DNA from: an uncultured Lentisphaerota bacterium
GTDB lineage: Bacteria; Verrucomicrobiota; Kiritimatiellia; RFP12; UBA1067
Direction: 5' to 3'
Length of the DNA stretch: 64,000 bases
Assembly: GCA_946413265.1 (NCBI GenBank)
Contig: CAMKJU010000002.1
Span: forward strand, 44,332-108,331
A model generated the notes under the pieces. The model searched no databases, was not told the origin of the DNA, and worked only from the letters and a program-made list of their open reading frames with translations. Of the stretch, positions 1 to 9,112 are shown one piece after another (position 1 is the first letter of the stretch; each line of letters opens with the position of its first letter). The position numbers and the translations under genes were made by a program.

Positions 1-3000
1 CGGTAGAGGCCGGACGCGTTCACGGAATTGCCATTGCCGTCCGCAAGCGCGATGTCGAACGACGGGTTGCCCGCCTCGAACGGCCCCGCCACGGTGCGCC
101 ATGCGTCGCCGTCGCCCTTCTTGCGGAGTTCACGGAGGACGATGTACCCGAGGTCCTTCTTGATGGAGGCGTCGGGGTCCGCGACCATCTTCGCGGAAAT
201 GGTCGCGGAATTGCCGCTCACCGTGTTGAGCAGCAGCTGGTCGGTCGCGGTGCCCGTGACGAGGTTCTCCCAGCGACGGAGGCCGTTCGGGTCGCGGGCG
301 TTCAGCTTCTCGGTCGCATCCGCCTCTGAATAGTCGTCGGCGGTGATGTCGACGCCGACGGATTTCAGTACCTCGACCAGCGCCGCCTCACGCGCCTGCG
401 CCTCCTCCTCGCTCAGCGTCACGACGATGTTCGTGTTCGCCGCGCGCTGCGTGGCCTGCGGGATCGGAATCGCCTTGTACGCGGCCGTGTAGACGGTGTT
501 GCTCTGCACGGACTCAAGCGCGGGCGTCCAGTTCTTGAAGCGGTAGAGGTTCGCGGAATCCATCGCCTTGGCGGGCGCGTCCGGCGTCGCAATTGCATCG
601 GCCGCCGTGCCGTACCAGTAGGCGGTTGCAGCCTTGAGTTCCGCGCCGTCTTCGTCCACGAACGACACGTCATAACGCTTGACATTGGTGAACGCGACGG
701 TCTTGTCCTTCTCCATGAACGTGACGGTGCCGTTGGGCACCTGCACCTGCGAAAGCGGCGCCGCACCGTTGATGAGAAGGTTGGTCATGATGTAGCCTTC
801 CGGCAGCACCTCGGACACCGTGTAGCGCAGGGCGTTGTCCTGCAAGGCGTGAATCGTGACGCTGCAGCCGCCAGTCACGCTGAGCGTGAACGCGCCGCCC
901 GCAGGGGTGATCGTCTCTGTGTCGTATCCGCTGATCTCGAACGCGCCGGCGTTGTTGAGGTTGTCGGACGCGATCGTGACGGTGAACTTGTCAACAGCGC
1001 TGTCCGCAGCCGAGGCGAGCGCCTTGACGGCAATCGTGAGGTCGAAGCCGGTCTCCTTGTAGACTGCGTAAATGGCGGGCTCGCCGTCGAAAAGGCTCCA
1101 CGCGGAACCGTCCACGCTCCACTTCAGCTGGGCGTTCTCGACCTTGAGCTGCAACGCGTCGCCGGCCGCGACAGTCGCACCGGACATCGCCGAAAGGTTC
1201 GCGGCTCCGTCCACGCCGGCGGCGATGACGGTCTGGTTCATCGACGCCTCCTTCGAGCCGTCGAGCGCAAGCGGGATGCGGAACACGCCGCTGCCGGACG
1301 AGGCTACCTTCACAGGCATCTCGCCGACCTCGATTTCCGTCCCCTGCGCCGTATCCGTGTCGCCGAAGCCCATCTTGACAAGCGCGCTGCCGACATAGGT
1401 GATGGGCGAAATCTGCGTAAGCGCCCCGTTCGCGCCTTCCCTCATGTAGTAGATTTTCGGCATCTCCACATAGACGTAGTAGAGCTTGTACTCGCCAAGA
1501 GCAAGGGAGGTGTCGTTGTTCAGGTAGAGTCCGTAATACGACGAACCCTCCGGCTTGACGAAGCCGATGGAAGTTACGCGGCCCTTAAGCACCACGCGGT
1601 TCTCGTCCTCGCCGTTCGTCTCGTCTGGGACGCCGTAGAACACGCCTACAAAGAGCTTGCCTTCCGGATCAGCCTTCAGAACGCCGCCCTCGCCAGCCTT
1701 GTTGCGCGCGAGCAACGTCTCCTCGGTCACCGTAAACGTGCCGCCCTTGTTAAGCGGAATCGTCACGGTATAACCGGCCTCCGCCTCGGTGCGCCAGTTG
1801 TTGTCGTCGTGGTCGATCGTCTTGCCCTGCGACATGGCGACGTGCAGCTCCACGTCCGCCGCCTCACGCGTGTTCGTGAACGTCACGCTCGTCGCAGACG
1901 CCGTCGGCGTCGATTCGCAAGTAAAGCGATACGCACCATCGCCATTGTCGTTCTCCGTCGCAAAGCCAGCCTTCGGACGCTGGATGATGATAATCTTTTG
2001 TCCTGTAGTAACCGATGCCGTCCGTGTTCTTGTGTTCGTCAAGGTAACCTTTCTATTAGAACCCCAAACCACCGTATCCCCTACCACAGCCGTTATAGAT
2101 TCATCCCATGAGGCATTAGGAGAAGAGGTTTCCTGAAGCAGAGTGATGGTATCAACTCCGCCATCTTGCAAAACGCCAGTAACTGATCTGTCAGCGAAAC
2201 TGTCTGTCTCGCTGCTAGTCCTTGGAGAGCCCGACCAAGACCATGTCGTACTATTGACATAATATGTAGTGCCGTCGGAACTCTTTATGGCTTTATCATA
2301 ATCCGTTCCAAATATCGAAGATGTCGATGCAGTGCGCCCCTCCTTCGTCGACGTCTGCGTCTCCCTCACCGTCGTAACGATGTTGGATATGACGATGTCG
2401 TACTCAAATTGCGCGGCCATGTCTTCTGCGGTGCCAATGGTCTGCTCCTTGAGCGTTACGATCGTCGGCTGGGACGAGAAGTAAACGACGTAGAGCTGCG
2501 CATCGAAGCCGTAGTTGCTCCAGGTCGCGCCGTTGTCGGTGGAGTACTGGAAGCCGCGCCACGTGTTCCGAATCTGGAACGGCGGGCGGCTCGTGTTGTC
2601 GTCCTTAGCCTCGGTAATGAAGCGGAGCTGCGCACCGGTCGTGGCGTTCGTCTCGCCAATCGCGAAGGCGTAGTGCTTGTAGGCCGAGGCGTCAGAGGGA
2701 TAGCTCATCGGCGTCCGCAGCGAAGCCGCCATGTCGTAGGCGTCCGTGCCGACAGACGTTGAGTCGGGCGTGCCGCCCTTCACCGCAACGGCCTTGAATC
2801 CGTCTGCGCCGATTTCCCTGTAGCCGATTTTTACGGTCTTCGGGTTCTTGTAGTAAACGATGTGGACCGTCTTGTCGCTTGGCTGCGGCCCGGTCTCGCC
2901 GTTGGCGTATTCCACCCAGGTGCAGCGCTGGTCGAGGTCGGGGTTGAACCAGAGGCGGACGATCCGGTCGTCTTCGGACACGTTGCCTTCGCTGTCGCCG

Positions 3001-6000
3001 AGGCCGGTGAAGGCGTAGACGTAGTCCTGAAACTCCGCTTCGTCCGGCACCGTCACGTAATCGGAATACTGCGTGTCGAACTGGATATCCGTCTCGTTGC
3101 TCACCCGGAGCATGGCGTTCTTGAGCCAGCCGTCACGGCGGACGATCGTCTCGCCGGAGGCGTCCACCACGTGGAACGGCACCTCGATGTAATCGCGCCA
3201 GATGGCGTAGAGGACCGTCGGCTTCGTGATGGGCGTGGCGGCGAAGTCGAACACGGGGCACTTGTCCCATTGCTTGAAACGCACCGTGCTCCAGTGCGCG
3301 AACATCTTGTTGTCGGTGGATGAGTCGCGCACGATCTCCGGGTAAGTGGCGTAGCCGTTCAGGTAGGCGAGCTGCATGTACTGGTCGCGGCTCTCCACGT
3401 AGGTGAACTTGTCGCCCCACTTCGCCTGCCACTTGTCGTGGCTCCAGCCGATCTCGTCGTTGTTCTTGTCGAAATAGACGGGCACGCCCCATTCGGCGTA
3501 GAGGACGTTGTGGCCGCTGCCGTCCGGCGTGTCGAGCGTATCGACGCCCACGTACTGGCCACGGTCGAAATGAGTGCCCGTGCCGTCAGCCTTCGTGTTC
3601 CAGCCAAGGAGTTCGAGCGTCACGTCGTTGCCCTCGTCATCCTGAACAACGCAGTGGTAGCCCGCGCCGTCGCTAAGGTGGCCGTAGGCGTTGTTTCTCA
3701 TGCCGGAGACGGTGCGCGTCGTGTCGGTGATGTTGGTGATGAGCGTCGGGGCGTTCGGATAGGCGAGCGGGAGCGTGGTCGCCACGGCCCCGTCGATGAA
3801 GCCGCCGTTCGCGTCCGTCGTGAGGCTCACCGTCATCACCTTGTCGTAGACGGCGTCGAGCGTCAGCTGTTTGATGGTGTTGCCCTCGGCGTCGAGCGCC
3901 GTCTGGGTATAGGCGGAGTTGAAGATGAACGAGTGGCCGGGATGGAGCAGCTTGCCGTCGCCGCCGCGAATGCGCCAGCCGAGGAACGCACTGCCCTTCG
4001 GAGGTTCGGCGGTACGGGTGACGAGGATTTCGGACTCGTCGGCGTATGCGCCCGCGTCAAGCGTGCGAAGGATGGATTCGTTCTCGTCGCCGCCGGCGAT
4101 CTTGCCCTCGCCCGCCTCGTAGTGCAGACGGTAGGTGCCGATGTGCTTCCAGTGGAGGCGCAGGTAGAGGTGGTCGCGTACGGGCTGGCCGAACGCATAG
4201 AGACTCTCCGTCTCGTTGCCCTGCGCGTCCTTCTTCACCTCGTACCATCCGGCGTAGCGGTAGGCGTTGGCCACGTTGTCGTAACGCTTGCCGGGAACGA
4301 TGGCGTCGTCGCTCTGGTCGGTGGTGTAGTAGGCGCGGCGCTCGTTGTTACCGATGTCGTCCTCGCGATCCTCCCATTCGTCGGTGAGGCCGTGGTAGGC
4401 GCGGTCGCGCAGGGCGTAGAACCACTTACCGGCTCGGGATTCCACGAACGCGCGGGACGTGGTGGTGTACTCCTGAATGTCGGTGAAGCCGTAGGTCTTC
4501 CAGAACCAGAGCGACTGCCCTTCCGCCAGCTGTCCGCCATTCGGGTCGATTGTGATCAAGTACCACTTCGCCTCCCACCCGGCGAACAGCTGAAGGTTAT
4601 TGGCCGGCATGCGCTCGAAGAGCACCTTGTTCTTCGTGTAGGAGCGATACTTCTCGTCATCCGTGAAGAATGCGCGCGTGGAGCAGGACTCGTCAATATA
4701 CCACCCCGTGAAGCTGTAACCTGGATCCGCCGGCTCTGGATCGGATGGTACGTGCGATGCAATCCTGTCGGAATACAGAATGTCCTCTTGCTCGATGACT
4801 TCATTGTTCTCGGAATTGACAAAGGCAATACGCGACGGCTCGCGGTCGTAGTAGAAATAGACCTTGCTGTTGTTGGGAAGGCTCTCAGATCTGCCGCCCG
4901 AAAAAGCAATGCTCGAATTGGAGATGTCGTTGGTGTACCCGGCAATTGGATAGAAATCCTCCTTGTAGGTCAGCCAGTTGAAGTCATGGACAATCGTGTT
5001 GTACAACTTGTAGAACTTGTTGTTGTGCGTGGTGCCGTCTTCACCCATCTCGTCTTCGCTACCGACCTCGACATAGTAGTAAATCGTGCCGGTTTTGTCC
5101 TGTCCCGAAGCCTGCGTGAATGTGATGTCGGCGTCCGGCATCAACTCAATCGCCGCGAGGCGCTCGTCATACTTGACCTTGTCCTTGTCCGTCCAGGTCT
5201 TGCCCGTGTATACCGTTCCATCGTCCCCGACTATCGGGAAATAGTCCTTGATGCTCGCGCCGTACAGAGCGGTGATGCGACTTATGGAATTGTCGCCGGT
5301 AACGGTCTCCACGTTGATTGCCGTCGCATTGTAGACATCCGCCGTAGTTACATACCAATAATCACCGATCTGGATATAATAATTGCTGTTTCGATATGAG
5401 ACATAATAGTTGCCGACTTTTTTCTTATTATTATTAATATTGGTCAGATAGTTGGTCTGCCTATTGCCGGGCGTCGTCGAATACGCCTTGCCGCCGTATG
5501 TGTAATTGATTGTAGTTGTTGTCGTAGTGCTCGGCGTAGATGTGAAAAATTTCAGCGTATGCACGTTGCGGTCGTAATAGACGTTGAGCACTGTTTTTCC
5601 GCTGCCTTCCACAACCGCCGCGTCGCTACAGCGGCTGTAGCTGAATCCTTCATAGTCGCCGTTACCGCCTTTGCTTTTGTCAGCTGATGTGACGCTGGCA
5701 CTGTTACCAGTTCGTGCCGTGCGGCGGACGCTTTCCGCAAAATCGTACTGTTTTTCGGTATCGGCGAGATTCGGCGCATCTGTCGCCTTCTGCCTCCAGA
5801 AAACAACGGTATAGTCGGTATCCGCCTCCGTCCAACCGCCATAGAGCGTGACGTTCTTGGTGAACTTGAGGAGGCCGTTTTCTATCGTGCCGCCCCATGT
5901 CGCAAGGCTGGCTTTCTCGGAACTGGAGAGCGAACGCAGGTTGCCGTCCGCGTCCGCCACCTGCACGCCCGTCGCCTCGCCAGTGGAGTTGGTGGCGGTG

Positions 6001-7553
6001 TACCAGCCGGTGAAGGTGTAGCCCGTGCGCTCAGACTTGGGGAAGCGGTTGGTGCCTTCGTCGGCGTAGTAGAACTGCGGCGGTACGTACGAGGCGCCCT
6101 TGCCGGCCTCGGCGGCGATGTAGGTGAGCCAGTTGATGTTGACGAAAACCGGATAGAGGTGGCGGGGCGTCGCCTCGGTGTCCTTCACGCGGGTGAAGAC
6201 GAAGGGGCTTGTCTGGATAGAGATCGGTACGCCGTTCGTATCGGTGAGCGCGCCCGCCTTGACGGGCGTCAGGGACCAGCCGCGGAAGATCATGCGCGGC
6301 GAAGCGTTGACGTGCTGCTGGGTGTCGTCCTCGGCAACGTCGTCGTAAGTGACCTTGATGTCGCTGATGTCCACGTTCGCCCGCATGAGGTCGTGCGTCT
6401 GCGTGACGGTCTGCCCATCGACGACCACCTGGATGTTCGTGGTCCCGGACTCGGTCATGATGGCGCGGCGGACGGCGGTGATGGGCCACTCGCCCCTCGA
6501 CTCCTGTTCATGGAAAATCACGTAACCTACGCGGTCGAACCGAGAGCGCAGCACGTACTCGTGCTCGCCCGTCTCGCCTTCGTTGAACACGATCGGCGAG
6601 TCGAAGTCGAACGGCTCCGTCGCGAAACCCTCGGAATCATACGTCACGCCATCTACGGTCTTGCCCTTGTTGTCCTCGCTGTAGAGATACCAACCCATGA
6701 ACGTACGACCGAGCGGCGAGGGAAGCGCCTCGGGGCGGACGAGATACTGTCCGTCTTTGATGATCTGGCGAAAGGTCTTGTTGCCCTCAACGGTGATGAA
6801 GTAGCGTGGGACGTACTTGTTCCAGTCCGGATTCGGAGTGACGCCGTCTTCGAGGAACTTGTTGAAGTCGCGGCTGTAGAAGTCGTAGAGGCGTCGGGCG
6901 GGATCGCTGTCCGTCGTATGGACCGCGCCTTCGGTGATGGCGTACACGGAAAAGCCCTCGGCGGAGAACCAGAAGGCCGTGACCGCCGTCTTTTCTTTAT
7001 TATAGGTGAAACCGTAGCGGGAGGCATCCAGCTTCTCCACCGTGCCGTCGTCCGCAAGGTGAACGACGCCCAGAGAGGAAGCGTCGGTCACGGCCACCGG
7101 GGCGTCCAGCTCCACGTCCACGCGCACGGGGTCGCCCGCGTCCGGCTGCCATTTCTTGCCGCCGTGGCGGATGGAGATGTCGTACATTGCAAGGATTGCG
7201 GGTGAAGCGGCATGAGTGCCGCTTCCCCGAGACCCCTTCGGAGAAGCGACACTCTTGTCGCTTCCCCGAGACCCCTTTGGAGAAGCGACACTCTTGTCGC
7301 TTCCCCTACGCTTCATCAGACCGTCCTTGATCTTACGCTGGGCGTCTTGCGCGTGCGTGCGCGTGAGGGATACTTCCGCACCCTCGGGGAAATGCTTGCG
7401 TCCGGCGCGGACGTCAATGCGCCCGGCTGCGCCCTTGCGCATCAGGCGAGGCGACACTTCGTCGCGAGGCATGGAAGGCTTTGCGTCGGCAGGGAACGCC
7501 AACGCCATGACCCCGGCCATTACGGCCAGAGCCCAACTCCATCTCCTTTTCAT
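1..7553 (-). CDS. Giant secreted Listeria-Bacteroides-repeat (InlB B-repeat-like) surface protein, C-terminus outside window
   Basis: One minus-strand frame stays open from the ATG at 7551-7553 to the window edge, about 2,517 codons with no stop. A good ribosome site (AAGGAGG) lies about 10 bases upstream. Residues 1-24 form a signal peptide (KRR, a hydrophobic core, then PADA). The body repeats the InlB/Listeria-Bacteroides pattern: hydrophobic-x-GW-Y/S followed by LYA-x-W, seen near residues 287 (FMGWYLY), 423 (FRGWSL), 514 (FTGWYT), 949 (FTGWYI), 1103 (YAGWYE), 1193 (FLGWRI), 1316 (LLGWNT), 1347 (LYAEWG) and 1447 (LYAIWRD). A further repeat-like stretch lies near 2300-2350. Members of this family are surface or secreted proteins, often adhesins; the exact role here is unknown. 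Residues about 84-116 are encoded by a 39-bp tandem palindromic repeat. The C-terminal anchor, if any, lies off the window. Confidence 0.9.
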   Translation of the reverse strand, partial: MKRRWSWALAVMAGVMALAFPADAKPSMPRDEVSPRLMRKGAAGRIDVRAGRKHFPEGAEVSLTRTHAQDAQRKIKDGLMKRRGSDKSVASPKGSRGSDKSVASPKGSRGSGTHAASPAILAMYDISIRHGGKKWQPDAGDPVRVDVELDAPVAVTDASSLGVVHLADDGTVEKLDASRYGFTYNKEKTAVTAFWFSAEGFSVYAITEGAVHTTDSDPARRLYDFYSRDFNKFLEDGVTPNPDWNKYVPRYFITVEGNKTFRQIIKDGQYLVRPEALPSPLGRTFMGWYLYSEDNKGKTVDGVTYDSEGFATEPFDFDSPIVFNEGETGEHEYVLRSRFDRVGYVIFHEQESRGEWPITAVRRAIMTESGTTNIQVVVDGQTVTQTHDLMRANVDISDIKVTYDDVAEDDTQQHVNASPRMIFRGWSLTPVKAGALTDTNGVPISIQTSPFVFTRVKDTEATPRHLYPVFVNINWLTYIAAEAGKGASYVPPQFYYADEGTNRFPKSERTGYTFTGWYTATNSTGEATGVQVADADGNLRSLSSSEKASLATWGGTIENGLLKFTKNVTLYGGWTEADTDYTVVFWRQKATDAPNLADTEKQYDFAESVRRTARTGNSASVTSADKSKGGNGDYEGFSYSRCSDAAVVEGSGKTVLNVYYDRNVHTLKFFTSTPSTTTTTTINYTYGGKAYSTTPGNRQTNYLTNINNNKKKVGNYYVSYRNSNYYIQIGDYWYVTTADVYNATAINVETVTGDNSISRITALYGASIKDYFPIVGDDGTVYTGKTWTDKDKVKYDERLAAIELMPDADITFTQASGQDKTGTIYYYVEVGSEDEMGEDGTTHNNKFYKLYNTIVHDFNWLTYKEDFYPIAGYTNDISNSSIAFSGGRSESLPNNSKVYFYYDREPSRIAFVNSENNEVIEQEDILYSDRIASHVPSDPEPADPGYSFTGWYIDESCSTRAFFTDDEKYRSYTKNKVLFERMPANNLQLFAGWEAKWYLITIDPNGGQLAEGQSLWFWKTYGFTDIQEYTTTSRAFVESRAGKWFYALRDRAYHGLTDEWEDREDDIGNNERRAYYTTDQSDDAIVPGKRYDNVANAYRYAGWYEVKKDAQGNETESLYAFGQPVRDHLYLRLHWKHIGTYRLHYEAGEGKIAGGDENESILRTLDAGAYADESEILVTRTAEPPKGSAFLGWRIRGGDGKLLHPGHSFIFNSAYTQTALDAEGNTIKQLTLDAVYDKVMTVSLTTDANGGFIDGAVATTLPLAYPNAPTLITNITDTTRTVSGMRNNAYGHLSDGAGYHCVVQDDEGNDVTLELLGWNTKADGTGTHFDRGQYVGVDTLDTPDGSGHNVLYAEWGVPVYFDKNNDEIGWSHDKWQAKWGDKFTYVESRDQYMQLAYLNGYATYPEIVRDSSTDNKMFAHWSTVRFKQWDKCPVFDFAATPITKPTVLYAIWRDYIEVPFHVVDASGETIVRRDGWLKNAMLRVSNETDIQFDTQYSDYVTVPDEAEFQDYVYAFTGLGDSEGNVSEDDRIVRLWFNPDLDQRCTWVEYANGETGPQPSDKTVHIVYYKNPKTVKIGYREIGADGFKAVAVKGGTPDSTSVGTDAYDMAASLRTPMSYPSDASAYKHYAFAIGETNATTGAQLRFITEAKDDNTSRPPFQIRNTWRGFQYSTDNGATWSNYGFDAQLYVVYFSSQPTIVTLKEQTIGTAEDMAAQFEYDIVISNIVTTVRETQTSTKEGRTASTSSIFGTDYDKAIKSSDGTTYYVNSTTWSWSGSPRTSSETDSFADRSVTGVLQDGGVDTITLLQETSSPNASWDESITAVVGDTVVWGSNRKVTLTNTRTRTASVTTGQKIIIIQRPKAGFATENDNGDGAYRFTCESTPTASATSVTFTNTREAADVELHVAMSQGKTIDHDDNNWRTEAEAGYTVTIPLNKGGTFTVTEETLLARNKAGEGGVLKADPEGKLFVGVFYGVPDETNGEDENRVVLKGRVTSIGFVKPEGSSYYGLYLNNDTSLALGEYKLYYVYVEMPKIYYMREGANGALTQISPITYVGSALVKMGFGDTDTAQGTEIEVGEMPVKVASSGSGVFRIPLALDGSKEASMNQTVIAAGVDGAANLSAMSGATVAAGDALQLKVENAQLKWSVDGSAWSLFDGEPAIYAVYKETGFDLTIAVKALASAADSAVDKFTVTIASDNLNNAGAFEISGYDTETITPAGGAFTLSVTGGCSVTIHALQDNALRYTVSEVLPEGYIMTNLLINGAAPLSQVQVPNGTVTFMEKDKTVAFTNVKRYDVSFVDEDGAELKAATAYWYGTAADAIATPDAPAKAMDSANLYRFKNWTPALESVQSNTVYTAAYKAIPIPQATQRAANTNIVVTLSEEEAQAREAALVEVLKSVGVDITADDYSEADATEKLNARDPNGLRRWENLVTGTATDQLLLNTVSGNSATISAKMVADPDASIKKDLGYIVLRELRKKGDGDAWRTVAGPFEAGNPSFDIALADGNGNSVNASGLY
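7204..7309 (-). repeat. Tandem 39-bp GTAG-headed palindromic repeat inside the giant protein gene
   Basis: Three palindromes occur at 7204-7225, 7243-7264 and 7282-7303, exactly 39 bp apart. The last two share GAAGCGACA / TGTCGCTTC arms; the first has GAAGCGGCA / TGCCGCTTC. On the minus strand the array begins with GTAGGGG before the first hairpin, the head-plus-hairpin layout of REP elements. The array is in frame and encodes a 13-residue unit (GSDKSVASPKGSR). Confidence 0.85.
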
Positions 7554-7591
7554 CCTCTTTTTGCCTCCTTCTTTCTAAATATAAACAATAC

Positions 7592-7625
7592 CTTACGGTA
7601 GTGAGTACAAAAAACTACCGTAAAG
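7592..7625. promoter_or_regulatory. Inverted repeat in the leader of the giant gene
   Basis: The arms CTTACGGTAGT (7592-7602) and ACTACCGTAAAG (7614-7625) pair over about 11 bases. They lie 39-72 bases upstream of the start codon of the giant gene, so this is an operator or 5'-UTR hairpin candidate. No protein is assigned to it. Confidence 0.5.
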
Positions 7626-7746
7626 GTTACGAGAATCCTTCAGCCGTACTCCTCTTCGGGCATCCAAACACCGTCAATCTGACACCCCCACCCCCCAAAA
7701 GCCTTCAAGGGGCAGAAAGTGATAGGGATTATACCAAACTCACCGC

Positions 7747-7778
7747 CTCAAAGCAACTGCTTTGAGCGTTTTTTTTTT
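7747..7778 (+). terminator. Intrinsic terminator-like hairpin, plus strand
   Basis: CTCAAAGCA/TGCTTTGAG forms an 8-9 bp stem at 7747-7766 followed by a run of ten T. It is oriented for plus-strand transcription although no plus-strand gene lies upstream, so it may end a short or antisense transcript. The rest of 7554-7815 shows no gene. Confidence 0.5.
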
Positions 7779-7816
7779 CGCAAAAACCGCAAAATGCATT
7801 GGGGAGGGCATAGTTT

Positions 7817-7924
7817 CCCGGATTCTCCGGATATTCCGGATTCTCCGGACTTTCCGGATTCTCCGGACTTTCCGGACTTTCCGGATTCTCCGGACTTTCC
7901 GGATATTCCGGATATTCCGGATTT
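7817..7924. repeat. 9-bp TCCGGA tandem array A (12 units)
   Basis: Twelve nearly identical 9-base units with a TCCGGA core (TCTCCGGAC, TTTCCGGAT, ATTCCGGAT) run without interruption. The array ends 17 bases from the stop of the downstream-facing regulator gene. Because the core is palindromic both strands carry the same motif. Confidence 0.9.
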
Positions 7925-7940
7925 GCCACTGCCCCGCCTT

Positions 7941-9029
7941 TCAGAACGGGAAGGTCTCCCCGATAACGTAGCGCGGCTTGATTTGCGGCGGCCGGGGGAT
8001 GCGTCCCCGCGTGAGAATGGCGAGGGCGAAATCGGCCACTTTTTCCCCCGCCTCGACCGGATTGATCTCAATGCGCGTAACCGGCTTAATGTAGACGGGG
8101 CCGATGCCGGCGTTTGAAAACGTCACGATTTTCACGTCCTCGGGGATCTTGATGCCGGAAGCGAGAAAGGCCATGGTCGCGCCCTGCGTGAAAAACCCGT
8201 CCCTGAACAGCAGAAGTTCCGGAATGCTTGTGCGGGGCATGGTGGCGAACGCTTCGTAGCCGCAATGCACGATGCCGTCGAAGCGCCCCCAGCCTTCCTT
8301 GCTGCACGAAATGGTCATCCAGGAGCTGTCGATTCCCCTTTCCGCGAGCGCGGGTTGCGCGTCAAGCGTATCAGCCCCCTCGTTGCGCACCTGCGCGACG
8401 TGCTTCACGCCGGCCTTTTGGCAGTGGTCGGCGAATTGCGAGATTGCCTCCTCGGGGGAGAACCGGATCCAGGGGTGGTCGTCGGATTCCGGTTTGTCGC
8501 CGTAGACGAAGAAATGGTTGACGCCGGACTCCGCAAGGACCTTTTGAACCTGCGGCGAGGCGCGGACGGCGATGACGAGATCGGTCGCGCGAAGGAGTTC
8601 GCTCTTCAGAAACGCGAGTTTGTCGTTCTCGTCACGAGAAAACGAGGCGACCGAAAACGAATAGCCTGACGCCGTCAGCCTACGGCCCACGATGTCTATC
8701 AGCTGGCACGGATGGTATCGGCCCACGTCTTCGTCGGGCATGATGAACAGAACACGTCCGCGCAGGACGTTGTCGCCGCGCGACAGGACGACGGTTCCGA
8801 CATGCGGTCTGGAACAGGCATAGCCCTCCCTCGCCAGACATTCCGTCACGCGACGGGCCTGGGCGAAGGTCAGCCCCGTCGTCTTGCATATCTCGCCGAT
8901 GGTCGGAAGTTTTTCGCCGCCCGTTATCCGTCCGAATGTGATTTCCTCTTTTATGAAGCGGCACAGGGCGTCCACCAAGCTGGTGGCGCCATCCGGCACG
9001 AAGTGGAAGTCATTGAGGATGTTTCGCAT
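7941..9029 (-). CDS. GntR-type HTH / LacI-type ligand-binding transcriptional regulator
   Basis: A 362-residue protein. Residues about 17-90 form a winged-helix domain of GntR type (GGEKLPTIGEICKTTGLT followed by ARRVTECLAREGY). Residues about 100-360 resemble the periplasmic-binding-protein-like sensor domain of LacI regulators, ending in a conserved dimer and hinge region (PVTRIEINPVEAGEKVAD). Such hybrids control sugar or surface-polysaccharide genes and are common in PVC bacteria. I chose the ATG at 9027-9029 because a TATACT -10 box at 9040-9045 lies just upstream, which implies an almost leaderless mRNA. The gene is bracketed by TCCGGA repeat arrays at 7817-7924 and 9068-9103. The giant surface gene starts about 390 bases beyond its 3' end, but a regulatory link is only a guess. 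Confidence 0.85.
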   Translation of the reverse strand: MRNILNDFHFVPDGATSLVDALCRFIKEEITFGRITGGEKLPTIGEICKTTGLTFAQARRVTECLAREGYACSRPHVGTVVLSRGDNVLRGRVLFIMPDEDVGRYHPCQLIDIVGRRLTASGYSFSVASFSRDENDKLAFLKSELLRATDLVIAVRASPQVQKVLAESGVNHFFVYGDKPESDDHPWIRFSPEEAISQFADHCQKAGVKHVAQVRNEGADTLDAQPALAERGIDSSWMTISCSKEGWGRFDGIVHCGYEAFATMPRTSIPELLLFRDGFFTQGATMAFLASGIKIPEDVKIVTFSNAGIGPVYIKPVTRIEINPVEAGEKVADFALAILTRGRIPRPPQIKPRYVIGETFPF

Positions 9030-9039
9030 GGGTGATAGT

Positions 9040-9045
9040 AGTATA
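9040..9045 (-). promoter_or_regulatory. -10 box of the regulator gene
   Basis: TATACT on the minus strand, ten bases before the ATG. Transcription would start about four bases from the start codon. Confidence 0.45.
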
Positions 9046-9067
9046 TAAGATTTGCGCTCCAATAGCA

Positions 9068-9103
9068 ATTCCGGAAGTTACGGAAATTCTGGAGTTTCCG
9101 GCC
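9068..9103. repeat. Degenerate 9-bp TCCGGA array B (4 units)
   Basis: Four 9-base units (ATTCCGGAA, GTTACGGAA, ATTCTGGAG, TTTCCGGCC) keep the period of array A but have mutated. They lie between the regulator start and the stop of the kinase-like gene. Confidence 0.65.
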
Positions 9104-9112
9104 TCAATTGTC

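Noticed and set aside
849..2111. Long plus-strand open frame (420 codons) opposite the giant gene
   Set aside because: It lies antisense to a continuous frame with a signal peptide and recognisable repeats. Its product is Arg/Val/His-rich and low in plausible folds, as expected from GC-rich shadow frames.
7817..7924. Possible CRISPR array
   Set aside because: The unit is 9 bp with no unique spacers; no cas genes are nearby.
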